Part shown: piece after piece, positions 1-9,884 of the stretch | Numbering within the stretch: position 1 is the stretch's first letter | How the letters are laid out: every line of letters begins with the position of its first letter | Program-made: the position numbers and the translations under genes | Source: Nitrososphaerota archaeon | GTDB taxonomy: Archaea; Thermoproteota; Nitrososphaeria; Nitrososphaerales; CADDZS01 | Direction: 5' to 3' | NCBI GenBank assembly: GCA_013288145.1 | Contig: JABDCJ010000008.1 | Coordinates: 4,847 to 68,846 of the forward strand | Length of the DNA: 64,000 nt | The notes under the pieces: generated by a model | What the model saw: only the letters and a program-made list of their open reading frames with translations | What the model was told of the DNA's origin: nothing | The model's database searches: none

Positions 1-490
1 GAATGCAAATGGACAGGTCGTTGGTATCACAACTGCGGGCTACACAAGCTCGCAGGGCTTGGACTTTGCAATTCCTTCAGACACCATAATCATGGAACTC
101 AACTCTCTCATCACAACGGGATCGTACAACCTGCACTCTTACCTGGGGATATCTGAGGTGGACATGAACTACCAACTAGCACAAGCAACTGGCGCTAACG
201 TAACTTATGGAGTACTTGTCGAAAGTGTCGTGACTGGCGGACCTGCGGCAAATGCAGGAATCCAGGGAGGCAGCCAAACGACGATCGTAAACGGACAGCA
301 GTATCTGATTGGAGGAGACATCATCACTTCGATCAACGGAACTCGCATCACTACTTCCGACTCTCTTGGCACATACCTTTCGGAGCACACGGTCGCTGGT
401 CAGACTGTGAGCCTTGGAATCATAAGATCGGGAGACAAATACATGACCGTGAACGTAACACTGGGAGCGAGACCAACAATCTCCTCCTGA
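1..490 (+). CDS. HtrA/DegP-type serine protease, C-terminal part (PDZ domain), 5' truncated by the window edge
   Basis: The frame is open from base 2, and the first residues read NANGQVVGITTAG followed by LDFAIPSD. This is the last strand of a trypsin-like S1C protease domain, including the conserved A-I-P segment, so the gene begins outside the window. It is followed by a PDZ domain (about residues 45-150 of the visible part) with the GVLVESVV and GGDIITSINGT motifs of the peptide-binding groove. HtrA proteins degrade or refold damaged exported proteins, and archaeal members are usually membrane-anchored. The catalytic triad itself is not in the window. The gene is followed by a T-rich tract at about 495-525 that resembles an archaeal terminator. 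Confidence 0.85.
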   Translation, partial: NANGQVVGITTAGYTSSQGLDFAIPSDTIIMELNSLITTGSYNLHSYLGISEVDMNYQLAQATGANVTYGVLVESVVTGGPAANAGIQGGSQTTIVNGQQYLIGGDIITSINGTRITTSDSLGTYLSEHTVAGQTVSLGIIRSGDKYMTVNVTLGARPTISS

Positions 491-494
491 CCTT

Positions 495-525
495 CTCTTT
501 TTTTTGAATCGCCTTTTTGTTTTTA
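495..525 (+). terminator. T-rich transcription terminator after the HtrA gene
   Basis: Just past the stop codon there are three oligo-T runs (8, 5 and 5 T) within about 30 bases. Archaeal RNA polymerase commonly stops at such T-tracts without a hairpin. Confidence 0.5.
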
Positions 526-626
526 CAATTATGGCAAAAGGGAGATTCTTTTTCAATTGCCAAGAAGAAAGAGATACGAGTAACTTATTAGAAAGTAATA
601 CGCTAACCTAGAATCTGGGACTGAAT

Positions 627-884
627 TTGAGCCTAGCAAAAAATAAACCAGAACTGATTATCGTACTTCTCGTTGCTGTCTTTTTGGTTATGCTGGGAAT
701 TGCACTCTACGCGCCGGCTTACATTACTTCATATTCACCAGGGAGCTCTTCGGGTCTTACAGTTACTCCATTGAGTTACGTCCACCATACGACTACGACT
801 CAAGATTCGTCCTCAGAAGCAGTTCTGGTTGCTAACTATACAGGATTGTTCTACGTTCAGCACGTTTGCACGTATCATCAATAG
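627..884 (+). CDS. Small single-pass membrane or secreted protein, function unknown
   Basis: An 85-residue product starting at TTG. A hydrophobic segment at about residues 10-32 (IIVLLVAVFLVMLGIALYA) is preceded by two lysines. It is followed by a short Ser/Thr/Gly-rich outer part and a C-terminal stretch with a single Cys and two His. A TATA-like element (cttatta at about 581-588) lies roughly 40 nt upstream. The topology suggests a membrane-anchored extracytoplasmic peptide. I do not recognise a family. The presence of a hydrophobic core and promoter makes it more likely to be real than a chance frame. Confidence 0.5.
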   Translation: MSLAKNKPELIIVLLVAVFLVMLGIALYAPAYITSYSPGSSSGLTVTPLSYVHHTTTTQDSSSEAVLVANYTGLFYVQHVCTYHQ

Positions 885-900
885 TAACTAATTCGTCTCC

Positions 901-2697
901 CTAGGACCATCTACTATGTGTCCAGCTATCAGAGAATTTCGGATTCTGGATTACGGGCAGTAGCACTCGGGATGGGTACTCCCGTGAGTGATAGACGGTT
1001 TGTTCGGCAATGATAGGATCGGTTTCCTCCCACTGGCTTTTCCCGGAATTGTAGTTAGGGGCCGCCGATGGAAAGGCGCTTGACGTTACTTCTAGTCTGA
1101 CCTTGTGTCCAGCCTGAAATTGCTGCCCAGTTCCCATCATGCTTAACGAGATTTTCATTATCTGGCCCGGTTGCACAAGCTTCATTGTCTCGTAGCCGTC
1201 CCTGTACCTCAAACGGGCAATTCCCTGACAGATGCGTTGCGCGTATCCGTTCGGATGAACGTCGGACAGCCTCGTTACGAAATCAGTATCCACCGCTGTT
1301 GTGCTCACGAAAAGCTCCGCATTAATCATGCCCACGATGTTCAGCGCATTTGTTAGTTCCGGTGATGAAAAAACGAGTACGTCGTCGCGTCTTTGGATTG
1401 GTCTCAAATCCTCGTTCATTCCGTTCTGAAATCCTTCTTTCGAAAATGGGCTCGGTGCCGGATTTCTTGGATCATAAGTAAAATTCGACTGCTGGCTCTT
1501 CCCGTCTTGAGCATCTGGAACGAGAGTTCCTCTCCCATCGAGACTATTCGCTGCTCCTTCTGCACTTAGATACATGCTCTTTTGACGATTTTCAGCGAGA
1601 GGAAACTCCTCGGCGTTCATCCACCTGTTTTCTGCCATGAGGAACAATCTGACTTTCGACTCGTCCATAACGCCGTTGTCGATTCCCTTCAGCCAGTAGT
1701 CAAACCATCGAATCGCCTCTTTTTGGAGTGGAACAACTGATTGCGGGCCATAGTCAATGTCGCCCAGTTTTCCGGTATTGTGGAATGGTGCCGAAAGTGC
1801 ATGAGGCCACGGACCGATGAGTAATTTGTGGTTCTTTCGCGAATCCGGATCGGATTGATCGTGAGTCAGAGCAGGAAAGTGATCCAGCGCTCCTTGTAAG
1901 CTGTCATCGTACCAACCAGAGACAAAATATGAGGGGACTTTCATCTTGGAGATCATTTCGTCGCTCCAGATATTTTTGAAATAGTCATCGTAAGTCTCGT
2001 GCGAATAATATATCTCAAGAGGATCCGAAGCGAGTCCCAGTCTTTTTGCAGTATCTTTTAACGGCCGAACGCTCATGAGCGGTTCCCAGTCAATTTCTCG
2101 GTCGTAAATCTCCTGCTTCAACGTCCTGCCTGTAAGCAACATTGCCCAGGAAACCATGATCGGCATGAAAGTACCGGAAGTGTAAGCCGTACAATCATGG
2201 AACGGATGAATTGAAGGCGAGCACATCACAAATGCTGCTTTGTGATATTTTGAGCCATTGCGCATCGGGTAAAGCTGAGCGCATCCGCCGTACGAGCGAC
2301 CAAAAGTCCCGACTTTACCGTTTGACCATTGCTGTTTACCCGCCCATTCTATGGTATCGTGCCCGTCATCTATTTCTTGAAAAAAGGGTGTAAAAGTTCC
2401 TTCAGAATTTCCGCGCCCCCGGACGTCGACATGAGCGATTGCATAGCCCTTGCTCGCAAAAAACCTGATCATTGACCGCACTTCGGTTCGACGAGAGCTG
2501 TCTTTTCCGTAAGGAGTGACGTTGACCAACGTTGGAAATGGTCCGCGGTCATTTCCCGGGGGAAAGTAAACGTTCGCCGAAAGTTTCGTACCATCCCGCA
2601 TTGGAATAGGCACGTCGTACAAGCAGTGAGTAATTGCATCTTCAGGTCTTCTTGCCATTTTGTTCCCAGACTTTTTTGATCCGCGCAATCCCGACAT
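901..2697 (-). CDS. CocE/NonD family (peptidase S15-like) hydrolase, copy 1
   Basis: A 598-residue alpha/beta hydrolase of the X-Pro dipeptidyl-peptidase/cocaine esterase family. The N-terminal catalytic domain has the nucleophile in GRSYGG (Ser135), an Asp in GWYDD (Asp264) and a His in GPWPH (His299). The C-terminal part, from about residue 400, is the jelly-roll PepX_C domain. Known members cleave X-Pro peptides, alpha-amino-acid esters, cocaine or glutaryl-cephalosporins, so the substrate cannot be assigned. No signal peptide is evident. The ATG at 2697 is used here; Met14 is an alternative start. It is divergent from the M19 gene with only 26 bp between them. It is very similar to the copy at 12985-14745. 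Confidence 0.85.
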   Translation of the reverse strand: MSGLRGSKKSGNKMARRPEDAITHCLYDVPIPMRDGTKLSANVYFPPGNDRGPFPTLVNVTPYGKDSSRRTEVRSMIRFFASKGYAIAHVDVRGRGNSEGTFTPFFQEIDDGHDTIEWAGKQQWSNGKVGTFGRSYGGCAQLYPMRNGSKYHKAAFVMCSPSIHPFHDCTAYTSGTFMPIMVSWAMLLTGRTLKQEIYDREIDWEPLMSVRPLKDTAKRLGLASDPLEIYYSHETYDDYFKNIWSDEMISKMKVPSYFVSGWYDDSLQGALDHFPALTHDQSDPDSRKNHKLLIGPWPHALSAPFHNTGKLGDIDYGPQSVVPLQKEAIRWFDYWLKGIDNGVMDESKVRLFLMAENRWMNAEEFPLAENRQKSMYLSAEGAANSLDGRGTLVPDAQDGKSQQSNFTYDPRNPAPSPFSKEGFQNGMNEDLRPIQRRDDVLVFSSPELTNALNIVGMINAELFVSTTAVDTDFVTRLSDVHPNGYAQRICQGIARLRYRDGYETMKLVQPGQIMKISLSMMGTGQQFQAGHKVRLEVTSSAFPSAAPNYNSGKSQWEETDPIIAEQTVYHSREYPSRVLLPVIQNPKFSDSWTHSRWS

Positions 2698-2723
2698 ACG
2701 GATAAAAGTTAATTGCAGAGGAA

Positions 2724-3821
2724 TTGGTTAGTCGCCGACCAGAATTGTCTAAAAAAATAACTCCCGATGATATCGAAGACGCGCGGCGATTGCAATCGAA
2801 GCATTTTGTTTTTGACTGTCATTCTGACATCCCGCTTCTAGACATCTACCCCAGAAGGCTTCGCGGCGAGACCCAGGTAATGAGACGAATTCAACTGCCT
2901 CGCCACAAGGAAGGGGTGGTCAACGGAGCAATATTCACCGTGCATTGCGATTGCATGCGATGGGCAACCCAGTACGCAGGTGCCCTAAAGGAAATACTAG
3001 AAGAAATTGATTATGTTTACGAGGAAGAGAAAGAAAGTGGTGGCGAATTTGTCATAGCAAGATCCGGTTCTGATCTTGAAAATGCTTGGAAGGGTGGTAG
3101 GTTTTCAGCTTTGATGGGTCTTGAGGGCGCCAAGGCGATCGAAGGAAGCTTGGAGGCTTTGCACTGCCTCTACAGATTAGGCGTTAGATCCTTCGGAATC
3201 ACGCACAACGTGCGAAATCAGCTCGCAGATGGAGCAGGCGTTCGACAAAACTACGGTCTGACCGATCTTGGAAAAAGAGTTGTTGAAGAAGTAAAGAACC
3301 TCAACATGGTGCTCGATCTCGTCCATTTGTCCGAAAAGGGATTTTATGATGCGATTGACGCTTACGATGGCACTCCGATCATATCGCACACTGGATGCCG
3401 AGACTTGAATCCATTTGATCATGGCAAGGTTCCATGGCGAAATGTTACGGACAAACAGATTGAGAAGTTAGGAGAAAAAGGTGGAGTAATGGGAATTGCG
3501 TTTCTCAAAGCCTTCGTCACCGACAACGACGAATCCACCGTAGAGGATATTATCCGCCACCTTGAACACTCGATTAAACTCATTGGAATCGATAGTGTGG
3601 GGATTGGTCCCGACTATATCGACTATGGGCTTCCCGAAAACCAACTTCTGCTCGGCGAAAAAGATCCGCTTGGGACTGAGCTAGACACTGAAGGCGTTGA
3701 AAATATTACAAAGATCCCTTACTTCACTGCCGCCCTTATGAAGCATGGGTACTCTGAAGCGGAGATTTCCAGAATCCTTGGTGGAAATTTCCTTCGTCTA
3801 TTCAAGAAAGTTTTGGGATAG
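2724..3821 (+). CDS. Membrane dipeptidase family (M19) zinc peptidase, intact copy
   Basis: A 365-residue product with a TTG start. The five metal ligands of renal-type dipeptidases are present: His33 and Asp35 in the D-C-H-S-D motif, the bridging Glu134 (LEG), His201 (VHLS) and His222 (SHT). The family hydrolyses dipeptides and tolerates a D-residue at the C-terminal side; mammalian members also open carbapenem beta-lactams. There is no signal peptide, so the enzyme is probably cytosolic and acts on imported dipeptides. It lies between two CocE/S15 genes and is probably co-transcribed with 3882-5771 downstream (60-bp gap). Confidence 0.87.
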   Translation: MVSRRPELSKKITPDDIEDARRLQSKHFVFDCHSDIPLLDIYPRRLRGETQVMRRIQLPRHKEGVVNGAIFTVHCDCMRWATQYAGALKEILEEIDYVYEEEKESGGEFVIARSGSDLENAWKGGRFSALMGLEGAKAIEGSLEALHCLYRLGVRSFGITHNVRNQLADGAGVRQNYGLTDLGKRVVEEVKNLNMVLDLVHLSEKGFYDAIDAYDGTPIISHTGCRDLNPFDHGKVPWRNVTDKQIEKLGEKGGVMGIAFLKAFVTDNDESTVEDIIRHLEHSIKLIGIDSVGIGPDYIDYGLPENQLLLGEKDPLGTELDTEGVENITKIPYFTAALMKHGYSEAEISRILGGNFLRLFKKVLG

Positions 3822-3881
3822 TGCGGAGAATCTCAAAGTACTTCATTTTGTCAAGTCAATTTCGTCGAGACCTGATATTCA

Positions 3882-5771
3882 TTGAGCGCGATTCCAGACA
3901 GAGACATGCCCCGCCGCCTGATTGAAGTAGCACCCGAACTCGATAAGATTCTTACTCAAGGCGTACCTCCCAGCCCAATTTTCGATGCCTCGGAAATTAG
4001 TCACAAAACCGTAATGGTCACAATGCGAGACGGTATTCGCCTTGCGACAGATGTCTATCTGCCACCGGTCATCCCAGCTCCAGCAGTAGCGATGCGGACG
4101 CCATACGATCGCGCTCAACTAAAGGAGACTTTCATGACATTTGCCCAAGGTGGCTATGTTGTGATCTCGCAAGACTGCAGGGGTACTGGTGACAGCGAGC
4201 CAGATGTCTGGGACTACTACATGTACGAGAGAGAGGACAGCCTGGACTTTGTGGAGTGGGTTATCGAGCAAGAATGGTTCAATGGTTTTCTCGGCTCTTG
4301 CGGGGGAAGTTACTGCGCCCAGACGCAGTGGTGCATGGCAATGCATCCGCACATGTCTGCAACTGCTCCCGAGGTTGGAGGTCTTGGGATCGCGTTTCAC
4401 ACCGCGCACTATTACATGTTCATGAATGCTTACATGAGGTCGGTTGGTAACTCGGGCAAAAAAGGTCCAGTTGACTTCGATAAGCTAGAACGGGAGATGT
4501 TACAAGAGACTCTCGCCGGCGGATTCTACAATGAGCCTCTGGACAAACCCTTCTCTGAAGCGCTGCTTGAGCGTTACCCTCATCTTCGCAAGCTATCACA
4601 CAACGACGGCAAGCGCTGGCTGTGGGAGAATTATAGCGCCCTCTCACCCCAGCGACGTGCCGAAATGGTCAAGCTCGCGTTCGGGAGCAAGAACGTATCA
4701 ATAGTCGATGTTGAAGCCATGTCATCTGTTTTCGGGATTAAAGTTGCTCATGATGCTCACATGTTTCCCAGTGCCCGAGAATCAGAGTTGTTGCAGCGTC
4801 TTCATGCTCCGCCATTATTGATTACAGGCTGGTACGACTGGGGTATCGACGACACCCTGGCGACATGGAAGCTTATTACGGAGGAAGCGCCTAAATCGAT
4901 AGCCGCGAAAAGTCGTCTGCTCATAACTCCGAGCGCGCATAACAAACCGGGCTATCACGAAGGGAGAGAAAATCATCCTGAGTTAGATCGCAACTTCCGC
5001 ACTGCAAATATTGTTGATCTGCTTTTACGCTGGTATTCTAGCAGCCGCGAAAACGCAATCGATTCATGGCCGACTGTAATTTACTATTTGACGGGTGCAA
5101 ACGAATGGTATACCTCATCCGCGTGGCCGCCAAACGAGGCTAGAGCTCTCCCTCTTTACCTAGGTCCGAAAGGGACGCTCACTATTCACGAACCGAAAGC
5201 ATCTGAACCGGATACCTATACGTACGATCCAATTGACGCGACGCCAACACTTGGAGGAAACATAGTCTCGTATGTTTACGCGCCCGGAAGCGTTGACGTC
5301 AGTGGCGTGCAGAGACGCCCGGATATTCTAACTTACACGACTAAATCGCTCGACCAAAGCCTGGATATCGTCGGACCACTTCGATTGATGCTCTATGTAA
5401 GCTCGAGCGCTGTCGATACGGATTTCTCGGCCCGGCTCAGCGACGTTTTCCCGGATGGTCGAGCCATTCAGCTTCAAAGCGGCTTACTGCGAGCGCGGTA
5501 CAGAGATCCCTCTGGTGCTCCCAAACTTCTAGAGCCAGGGCAAATTTACCTCCTTGAGATAGATATGTGGTCATCTGCAAATCGCTTTGAAGCAGGTCAT
5601 TGTCTTCGGCTCGATATTTCTTCTGCAGACTTTCCAAGGTTCGATCGCAATACGAACCGGGCTGGGGAATCTGGTGGACCGGTAACCGCGCTGCAAACGA
5701 TTTATCATGATCCTGAACATCCGTCTCATCTTTTACTTTCGATCATCGGTGATCAATCCATACGGGATTGA
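3882..5771 (+). CDS. CocE/NonD family (peptidase S15-like) hydrolase, copy 2
   Basis: A 629-residue product. The catalytic serine is in CGGSYCA (Ser143), with Asp318 in GWYD and His352 in PSAH, and a PepX_C-like domain from about residue 430. It is the most divergent of the four CocE-like proteins here: the usual G-x-S-Y-G-G has Cys-Ala after Tyr, and the His sits in TPSAHNKPGYH instead of GPWPH. The TTG at 3882 gives the listed start; ATG at 3906 is possible. It sits between the M19 dipeptidase and an alpha/beta hydrolase (26-bp gap), which suggests one transcription unit 2724-6640. Confidence 0.8.
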   Translation: MSAIPDRDMPRRLIEVAPELDKILTQGVPPSPIFDASEISHKTVMVTMRDGIRLATDVYLPPVIPAPAVAMRTPYDRAQLKETFMTFAQGGYVVISQDCRGTGDSEPDVWDYYMYEREDSLDFVEWVIEQEWFNGFLGSCGGSYCAQTQWCMAMHPHMSATAPEVGGLGIAFHTAHYYMFMNAYMRSVGNSGKKGPVDFDKLEREMLQETLAGGFYNEPLDKPFSEALLERYPHLRKLSHNDGKRWLWENYSALSPQRRAEMVKLAFGSKNVSIVDVEAMSSVFGIKVAHDAHMFPSARESELLQRLHAPPLLITGWYDWGIDDTLATWKLITEEAPKSIAAKSRLLITPSAHNKPGYHEGRENHPELDRNFRTANIVDLLLRWYSSSRENAIDSWPTVIYYLTGANEWYTSSAWPPNEARALPLYLGPKGTLTIHEPKASEPDTYTYDPIDATPTLGGNIVSYVYAPGSVDVSGVQRRPDILTYTTKSLDQSLDIVGPLRLMLYVSSSAVDTDFSARLSDVFPDGRAIQLQSGLLRARYRDPSGAPKLLEPGQIYLLEIDMWSSANRFEAGHCLRLDISSADFPRFDRNTNRAGESGGPVTALQTIYHDPEHPSHLLLSIIGDQSIRD

Positions 5772-5797
5772 TTTCCGAATATTTGGACCTGATTTAG

Positions 5798-6640
5798 ATG
5801 CCGTACTTTTCAGCAAGCGACGGGACGAAAATTTACTATGAGGATCTCGGGGAGGGATTTCCACTCATGTTTCTTCACCCGTGGCCGACTGACCATGCCA
5901 TGTGGATGCTCCAGATTCCAGTCTTCTCAGAGAGATATCGCATCATCACGCCTGACAGTCGTGGATTAGGGCGATCGGCCAAACCGCACATCGGATACTC
6001 GCTTGAACGCCTCTCGGATGATGTCGATGATCTTATGAATCACCTAGGCATAGACAAAGCGTTCGTTGTTGGGAATTCCCTGGGTGGAGCTGTCGCAGAG
6101 AAGTTTGCGTTAGAACATTCGCGAAGAGTGCAGGCAACAGTATGGATTGGCGCTCCGACCTTCCCAATGAACGAACTAGTAATGGACTATGAAGGCGAGA
6201 AAAACGTACCCTTTGTGAAAGTGTACTCCAGCGAGCTCGCAAAAGGGTACCTGAATTTTTGGAACAAGGTTTGGAAGGCTTTGATGTCCAACAACTACCA
6301 CGAATCATTTGTTAACACGAACATTGGCAATTACCTTGTCAGATATTTGTTTGAAGAAAGATACGCAAGACTAAATGCAGATTCAAGTCCGGTCATTTCC
6401 ATTTTGAACGGACTGGACGAAACTAAGAGTTCTCTTGACGAAGGGCTTGCAAAATTATCCGTTCCGGCTGCGATAGTATGTGGATCCGGAGATGACACGC
6501 GGCCTTCCTGTGAAAAGCAGCATCTTGCCATCCCAAAGGCAGAATTTCTGGTAATTCAAGAAAGTGGGCACTTTTGCTACATGGATCAGCCAGAAATTTT
6601 CAACCGTTTTCTTTCAGACTTTCTTGTGAGGTACTCGTGA
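5798..6640 (+). CDS. Alpha/beta fold hydrolase (epoxide hydrolase/haloperoxidase-like)
   Basis: A 280-residue single-domain alpha/beta hydrolase starting at ATG. The oxyanion region is F-L-H-P-W-P (about residues 25-30), the nucleophile is Ser94 in GNSLGG, and the catalytic His258 is in ESGHFCYMDQP. The Asp lies near GSGDDTRP. The length and motifs fit the generic esterase/lyase group; substrate unknown. It is the last gene of the run starting at 2724, with a gap of 137 bp to the transporter promoter. Confidence 0.8.
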   Translation: MPYFSASDGTKIYYEDLGEGFPLMFLHPWPTDHAMWMLQIPVFSERYRIITPDSRGLGRSAKPHIGYSLERLSDDVDDLMNHLGIDKAFVVGNSLGGAVAEKFALEHSRRVQATVWIGAPTFPMNELVMDYEGEKNVPFVKVYSSELAKGYLNFWNKVWKALMSNNYHESFVNTNIGNYLVRYLFEERYARLNADSSPVISILNGLDETKSSLDEGLAKLSVPAAIVCGSGDDTRPSCEKQHLAIPKAEFLVIQESGHFCYMDQPEIFNRFLSDFLVRYS

Positions 6641-6722
6641 AATTAGGATTGCTCTGGGAAATTATTCCCGAAGGGCATTTTTGGCCACGTATACTATTCG
6701 GCTCAAATAGAATTGAGAAATA

Positions 6723-6734
6723 TGCCGTGCGGCA
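6723..6734. promoter_or_regulatory. Inverted repeat upstream of the first transporter promoter
   Basis: The sequence TGCCGTGCGGCA has a 5-bp perfect dyad (tgccg/cggca) with a 2-nt centre. It sits 14 bp upstream of the TATA box, where a transcription factor would contact the promoter. A second, overlapping dyad gcgg-caatt-ccgc spans 6729-6741. An operator role is inferred from position only. Confidence 0.3.
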
Positions 6735-6747
6735 ATTCCGCAAATTC

Positions 6748-6755
6748 CTTTTATA
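6748..6755 (+). promoter_or_regulatory. TATA box for the first peptide-transporter operon
   Basis: cttttata is centred about 26 nt before the GTG start at 6778, so the predicted transcript begins at or next to the start codon (leaderless). Confidence 0.6.
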
Positions 6756-6777
6756 GCCAGAGACGGCTGGGCAACTT

Positions 6778-8844
6778 GTGAAATCCAAGTCACTAGCTGT
6801 TATTGTAGCTTTGATGTTTGTCGCTTCAATGTTCCCGATAGCACACTTATCGGTGAACAAACACACCGTTGCAGCCGCTTCCTCTTCGAACGAGCTCGTT
6901 ATCGGATCAACCAGTCCGCCAACTCCGACTGACTTGAATCCGGTCAAGATCATTACCACGTATTATATGGCCGAGACTTACGCTTCCTTGATTGGTTGGG
7001 ACTCTGTCGGAAATTATGTGCCTGAACTTGCCCAGAATTGGACTGTTTCGCCTGACGGTTTGACTTATACCTACAATCTTCGTCCAAATCTAGAATGGAG
7101 TGACGGCCAGCCGTTAAATTCTTCTGACGTTGCATTCACTTTCAAACTGGTTACAGAACAAGCTCCCCTTTGGTCCTATCTTTTTGCCCCACTTCAGTCC
7201 GCCAATAAATCAACTGTAACTGGGCAGTCACTAACCGCGGGTTCCATAACCACTCCTAGTGCTACTCAAGTCGTCTTTCATCTTGCCTCACCTGCGGCCA
7301 CCTTCTTGATCTATGCGGGTGGACAGCCGATTTACCCGAAGCACTATTACGCAAGCCAAAATTTGACTGCGACCAATCCAAATCTATCCACAATGGTTGG
7401 GTCAGGTGCCTTCATCCCGACGAGTTTTACTCCAGGAACAGAGCTCGACTTGGCTCCAAATCCACATTATTTTGCAGGAGCCCCTCATTTGAGTGGCGTC
7501 ATTTTCAAATATTTCACTGACGATACATCTGCTGAAATCGCGCTCGAAGGTGGTTCTATTAACCTGCTACAGGGTGTTCCAGCTCCAGACGTCAGTGCTC
7601 TAAGCAAGACGGCAGGTATTGTTATCGGTACGGAAGAAGACCAATCCAACGTCTACTTGATTTTCAACATGCATCCAACTCTGAACAACAGCCAAGCAAA
7701 CCCGGTCTCCAACTTGTTGGTTAGAAAAGCCATCGCGATGTCTATCGACCTGCCTGGAATTCTGAATGCTTCATTCGGAAGCTCTCAATATTACAAGCTC
7801 GCAAACCAGATAGAAGTTCCAAACATGTACTACGGTGGATCTTCTGTCCAAAACACAACCATTCCGGTTCCGGAGTACCCACAAAACGTAACGGGCGCCA
7901 AAGCTCTCCTCACACAAGCTGGCTTCCCTAACGGTTTCACGATAAACGCGATCATTCCTAGCGGCGGAATGGCAAGTGCAGGTAGTGGAGTAACCCTAAA
8001 GATGATGCAGCTCATTCAATCAGAACTCAGCAATGTTGGAATCACACTAACCTTGACTCAAGACGATTCGACTGATTTCAATAATGCAGTTTATGGTGCA
8101 GCTCCACCCAAGACCTGGAACATGGCACTGAGTACAATATCGGAATCTCCAGACGGAGACGTTGCACCATATTACATGGTCAGTTCTCTTGGTACTCCAA
8201 GTAATGCAGGAGCGGGCGGCTTCAATGCCGGCGGCTTTAACGATTCAACCTTGAACGGCCTTGTGCAACTAGAAGAAAATACATCGGGTAGCGCAGCCAG
8301 ATTAGCAATCTTCCAGAAAATCGACGGTTACATTCACCAGCAGCTTCCTGTTCTGGATATTTACTACGAGCTCCAGATCGTAGCGTGGTCCAACCAATTC
8401 CAGGGCTTCCAACTCGGACTGGGCAATCCCTGGCATGATTACTTTGGTTCACTGAAGATGCAATCTTTGGATAACGTCTCCATGGTAGGATCATCTTCAA
8501 CTACCACGAGTTCACCAACCACCACTAGTTCTTCATCTACATCGTCAACCCCATCCTCCTCAGCAACCAGCTCCTCCTCGTCCTCATCTTCATCAATCAG
8601 TTCGTCCTCAAGCAGTTCTGTTGCCCCGAGCACTTCCTCTACTAGCAGCAGCAGTAGCACTTCCGTGATAATCTCGTCAAGCAGCTCCCCTGTCTCTAGC
8701 TCCTCAACATCGTCGAGTTCTTCCAACACAATACTCATAGCTGGAGCGATCGTGGTCGTGATAATCATCATAGCCGCAGTAGCAGCCTTGATGATGCGGC
8801 GCGGAAGATCGACTGGCACCGCGCCCGCTACTACAACACCATAA
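6778..8844 (+). CDS. Peptide ABC transporter solute-binding protein (SBP_bac_5), C-terminally anchored
   Basis: A 688-residue product starting at GTG. Residues 1-32 form a signal peptide. The family-5 extracytoplasmic binding domain (about 40-570) shows the typical LNPVKIITT and LRPNLEWSDGQPLNSSDVAFTFK segments. A Ser/Thr-only linker (about 575-650) follows, then a membrane helix (about 652-672) and a short basic tail MRRGR. The protein captures oligopeptides outside the cell for the permeases encoded next. C-terminal anchoring through a Ser/Thr stalk is known in archaea. It differs from the other three binding proteins in this window, which are anchored at the N-terminus. Confidence 0.9.
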   Translation: MKSKSLAVIVALMFVASMFPIAHLSVNKHTVAAASSSNELVIGSTSPPTPTDLNPVKIITTYYMAETYASLIGWDSVGNYVPELAQNWTVSPDGLTYTYNLRPNLEWSDGQPLNSSDVAFTFKLVTEQAPLWSYLFAPLQSANKSTVTGQSLTAGSITTPSATQVVFHLASPAATFLIYAGGQPIYPKHYYASQNLTATNPNLSTMVGSGAFIPTSFTPGTELDLAPNPHYFAGAPHLSGVIFKYFTDDTSAEIALEGGSINLLQGVPAPDVSALSKTAGIVIGTEEDQSNVYLIFNMHPTLNNSQANPVSNLLVRKAIAMSIDLPGILNASFGSSQYYKLANQIEVPNMYYGGSSVQNTTIPVPEYPQNVTGAKALLTQAGFPNGFTINAIIPSGGMASAGSGVTLKMMQLIQSELSNVGITLTLTQDDSTDFNNAVYGAAPPKTWNMALSTISESPDGDVAPYYMVSSLGTPSNAGAGGFNAGGFNDSTLNGLVQLEENTSGSAARLAIFQKIDGYIHQQLPVLDIYYELQIVAWSNQFQGFQLGLGNPWHDYFGSLKMQSLDNVSMVGSSSTTTSSPTTTSSSSTSSTPSSSATSSSSSSSSSISSSSSSSVAPSTSSTSSSSSTSVIISSSSSPVSSSSTSSSSSNTILIAGAIVVVIIIIAAVAALMMRRGRSTGTAPATTTP

Positions 8845-8924
8845 GCTCGTCATCTTACTGGCAGAGATCCCTTGCGTAAATCCTGCCAATACCCATCACG
8901 GGTTCGCAGCGAGAGTTCAACAGA

Positions 8925-9884
8925 ATGGGGCTAGGAAAATATCTCTTAAAGCGCTCAATCATAGCGCTCCTCCTAATTTTTTTTGTTGCAACTTTGAATT
9001 TTGTCATAGTCCATCTTACGCCTGGAGGACCAGCGACCATCTTCCTCCTAAACCCACACATTAGCGCCGCTGGAAGGAAAATAGTCTTAGAGCAGTTTGG
9101 TTTAGACAAACCGCTCTACGTTCAGTACGAAATTTATATTGCAGGTATGTTTACTGGAAACTGGGGAACTTCTTACTTTTACAACGAGCCTGCCTTTCAG
9201 GTCGTTGCCCAGAGAATTCCAGCCACACTACTATTGATGGTTCCCAGCCTCATTCTGACCATCTTGGTTGGCGGTCTATTTGGAATAATCGGAGCAAGGA
9301 AACCTTTTTCATTTGTTGATCGTTTCCTCTCGTCGTTTGCATTTTTCTTCTACGCGATGCCGGCATTCTGGTTGGGTTTCGTTTTGCTGACGTTTTTCGT
9401 GCTTTTCCTTCACGTCCTGCCTGCTGGTGGGATGACATCTATATCCGGAGGCGGGTCAGTAACGGACATTTTTTCACATCTTTTTCTCCCGGTAGTAAGT
9501 CTAACACTCGTCAATCTAGCAAACTTTTCCCTTTTAATGCGGTCAAGCCTCATGGAGGTAATGGACCAGAATTACATAACGACAGCAAAAGGAAAGGGTT
9601 TGAGCGAGCGCCTGATATTCTTCAGACATGCAATGCGAAACGCGCTGTTGCCCACTGTAACAATGACGGGATTGTTTGTTGGTTTTCTGCTAACTGGAGC
9701 CATACTCACCGAGTCAGTCTTTTCTTGGCCCGGACTTGGTCTGTTGACTTTTGATTCTATTGAAAGTCGCGATTATCCTATAATTCTCTCACTCTTTTTC
9801 ATTTTCTCGATTATGATAATCGTCGCGAACCTTATCACCGATGTTGTTTACGGCCTTTTGGATCCTAGGATATCATATGACTGA
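8925..9884 (+). CDS. Peptide ABC transporter permease, DppB type (importer 1)
   Basis: A 319-residue integral membrane protein with six predicted helices. The N-terminal helix LLKRSIIALLLIFFVATLNF is typical of the DppB/OppB family, followed by the large periplasmic-type loop. The cytoplasmic coupling (EAA) loop is near TTAKGKGLSERLIFFRHAMRN. Together with the DppC partner it forms the translocation channel. It overlaps the next gene by 8 bp, indicating translational coupling. Confidence 0.92.
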   Translation: MGLGKYLLKRSIIALLLIFFVATLNFVIVHLTPGGPATIFLLNPHISAAGRKIVLEQFGLDKPLYVQYEIYIAGMFTGNWGTSYFYNEPAFQVVAQRIPATLLLMVPSLILTILVGGLFGIIGARKPFSFVDRFLSSFAFFFYAMPAFWLGFVLLTFFVLFLHVLPAGGMTSISGGGSVTDIFSHLFLPVVSLTLVNLANFSLLMRSSLMEVMDQNYITTAKGKGLSERLIFFRHAMRNALLPTVTMTGLFVGFLLTGAILTESVFSWPGLGLLTFDSIESRDYPIILSLFFIFSIMIIVANLITDVVYGLLDPRISYD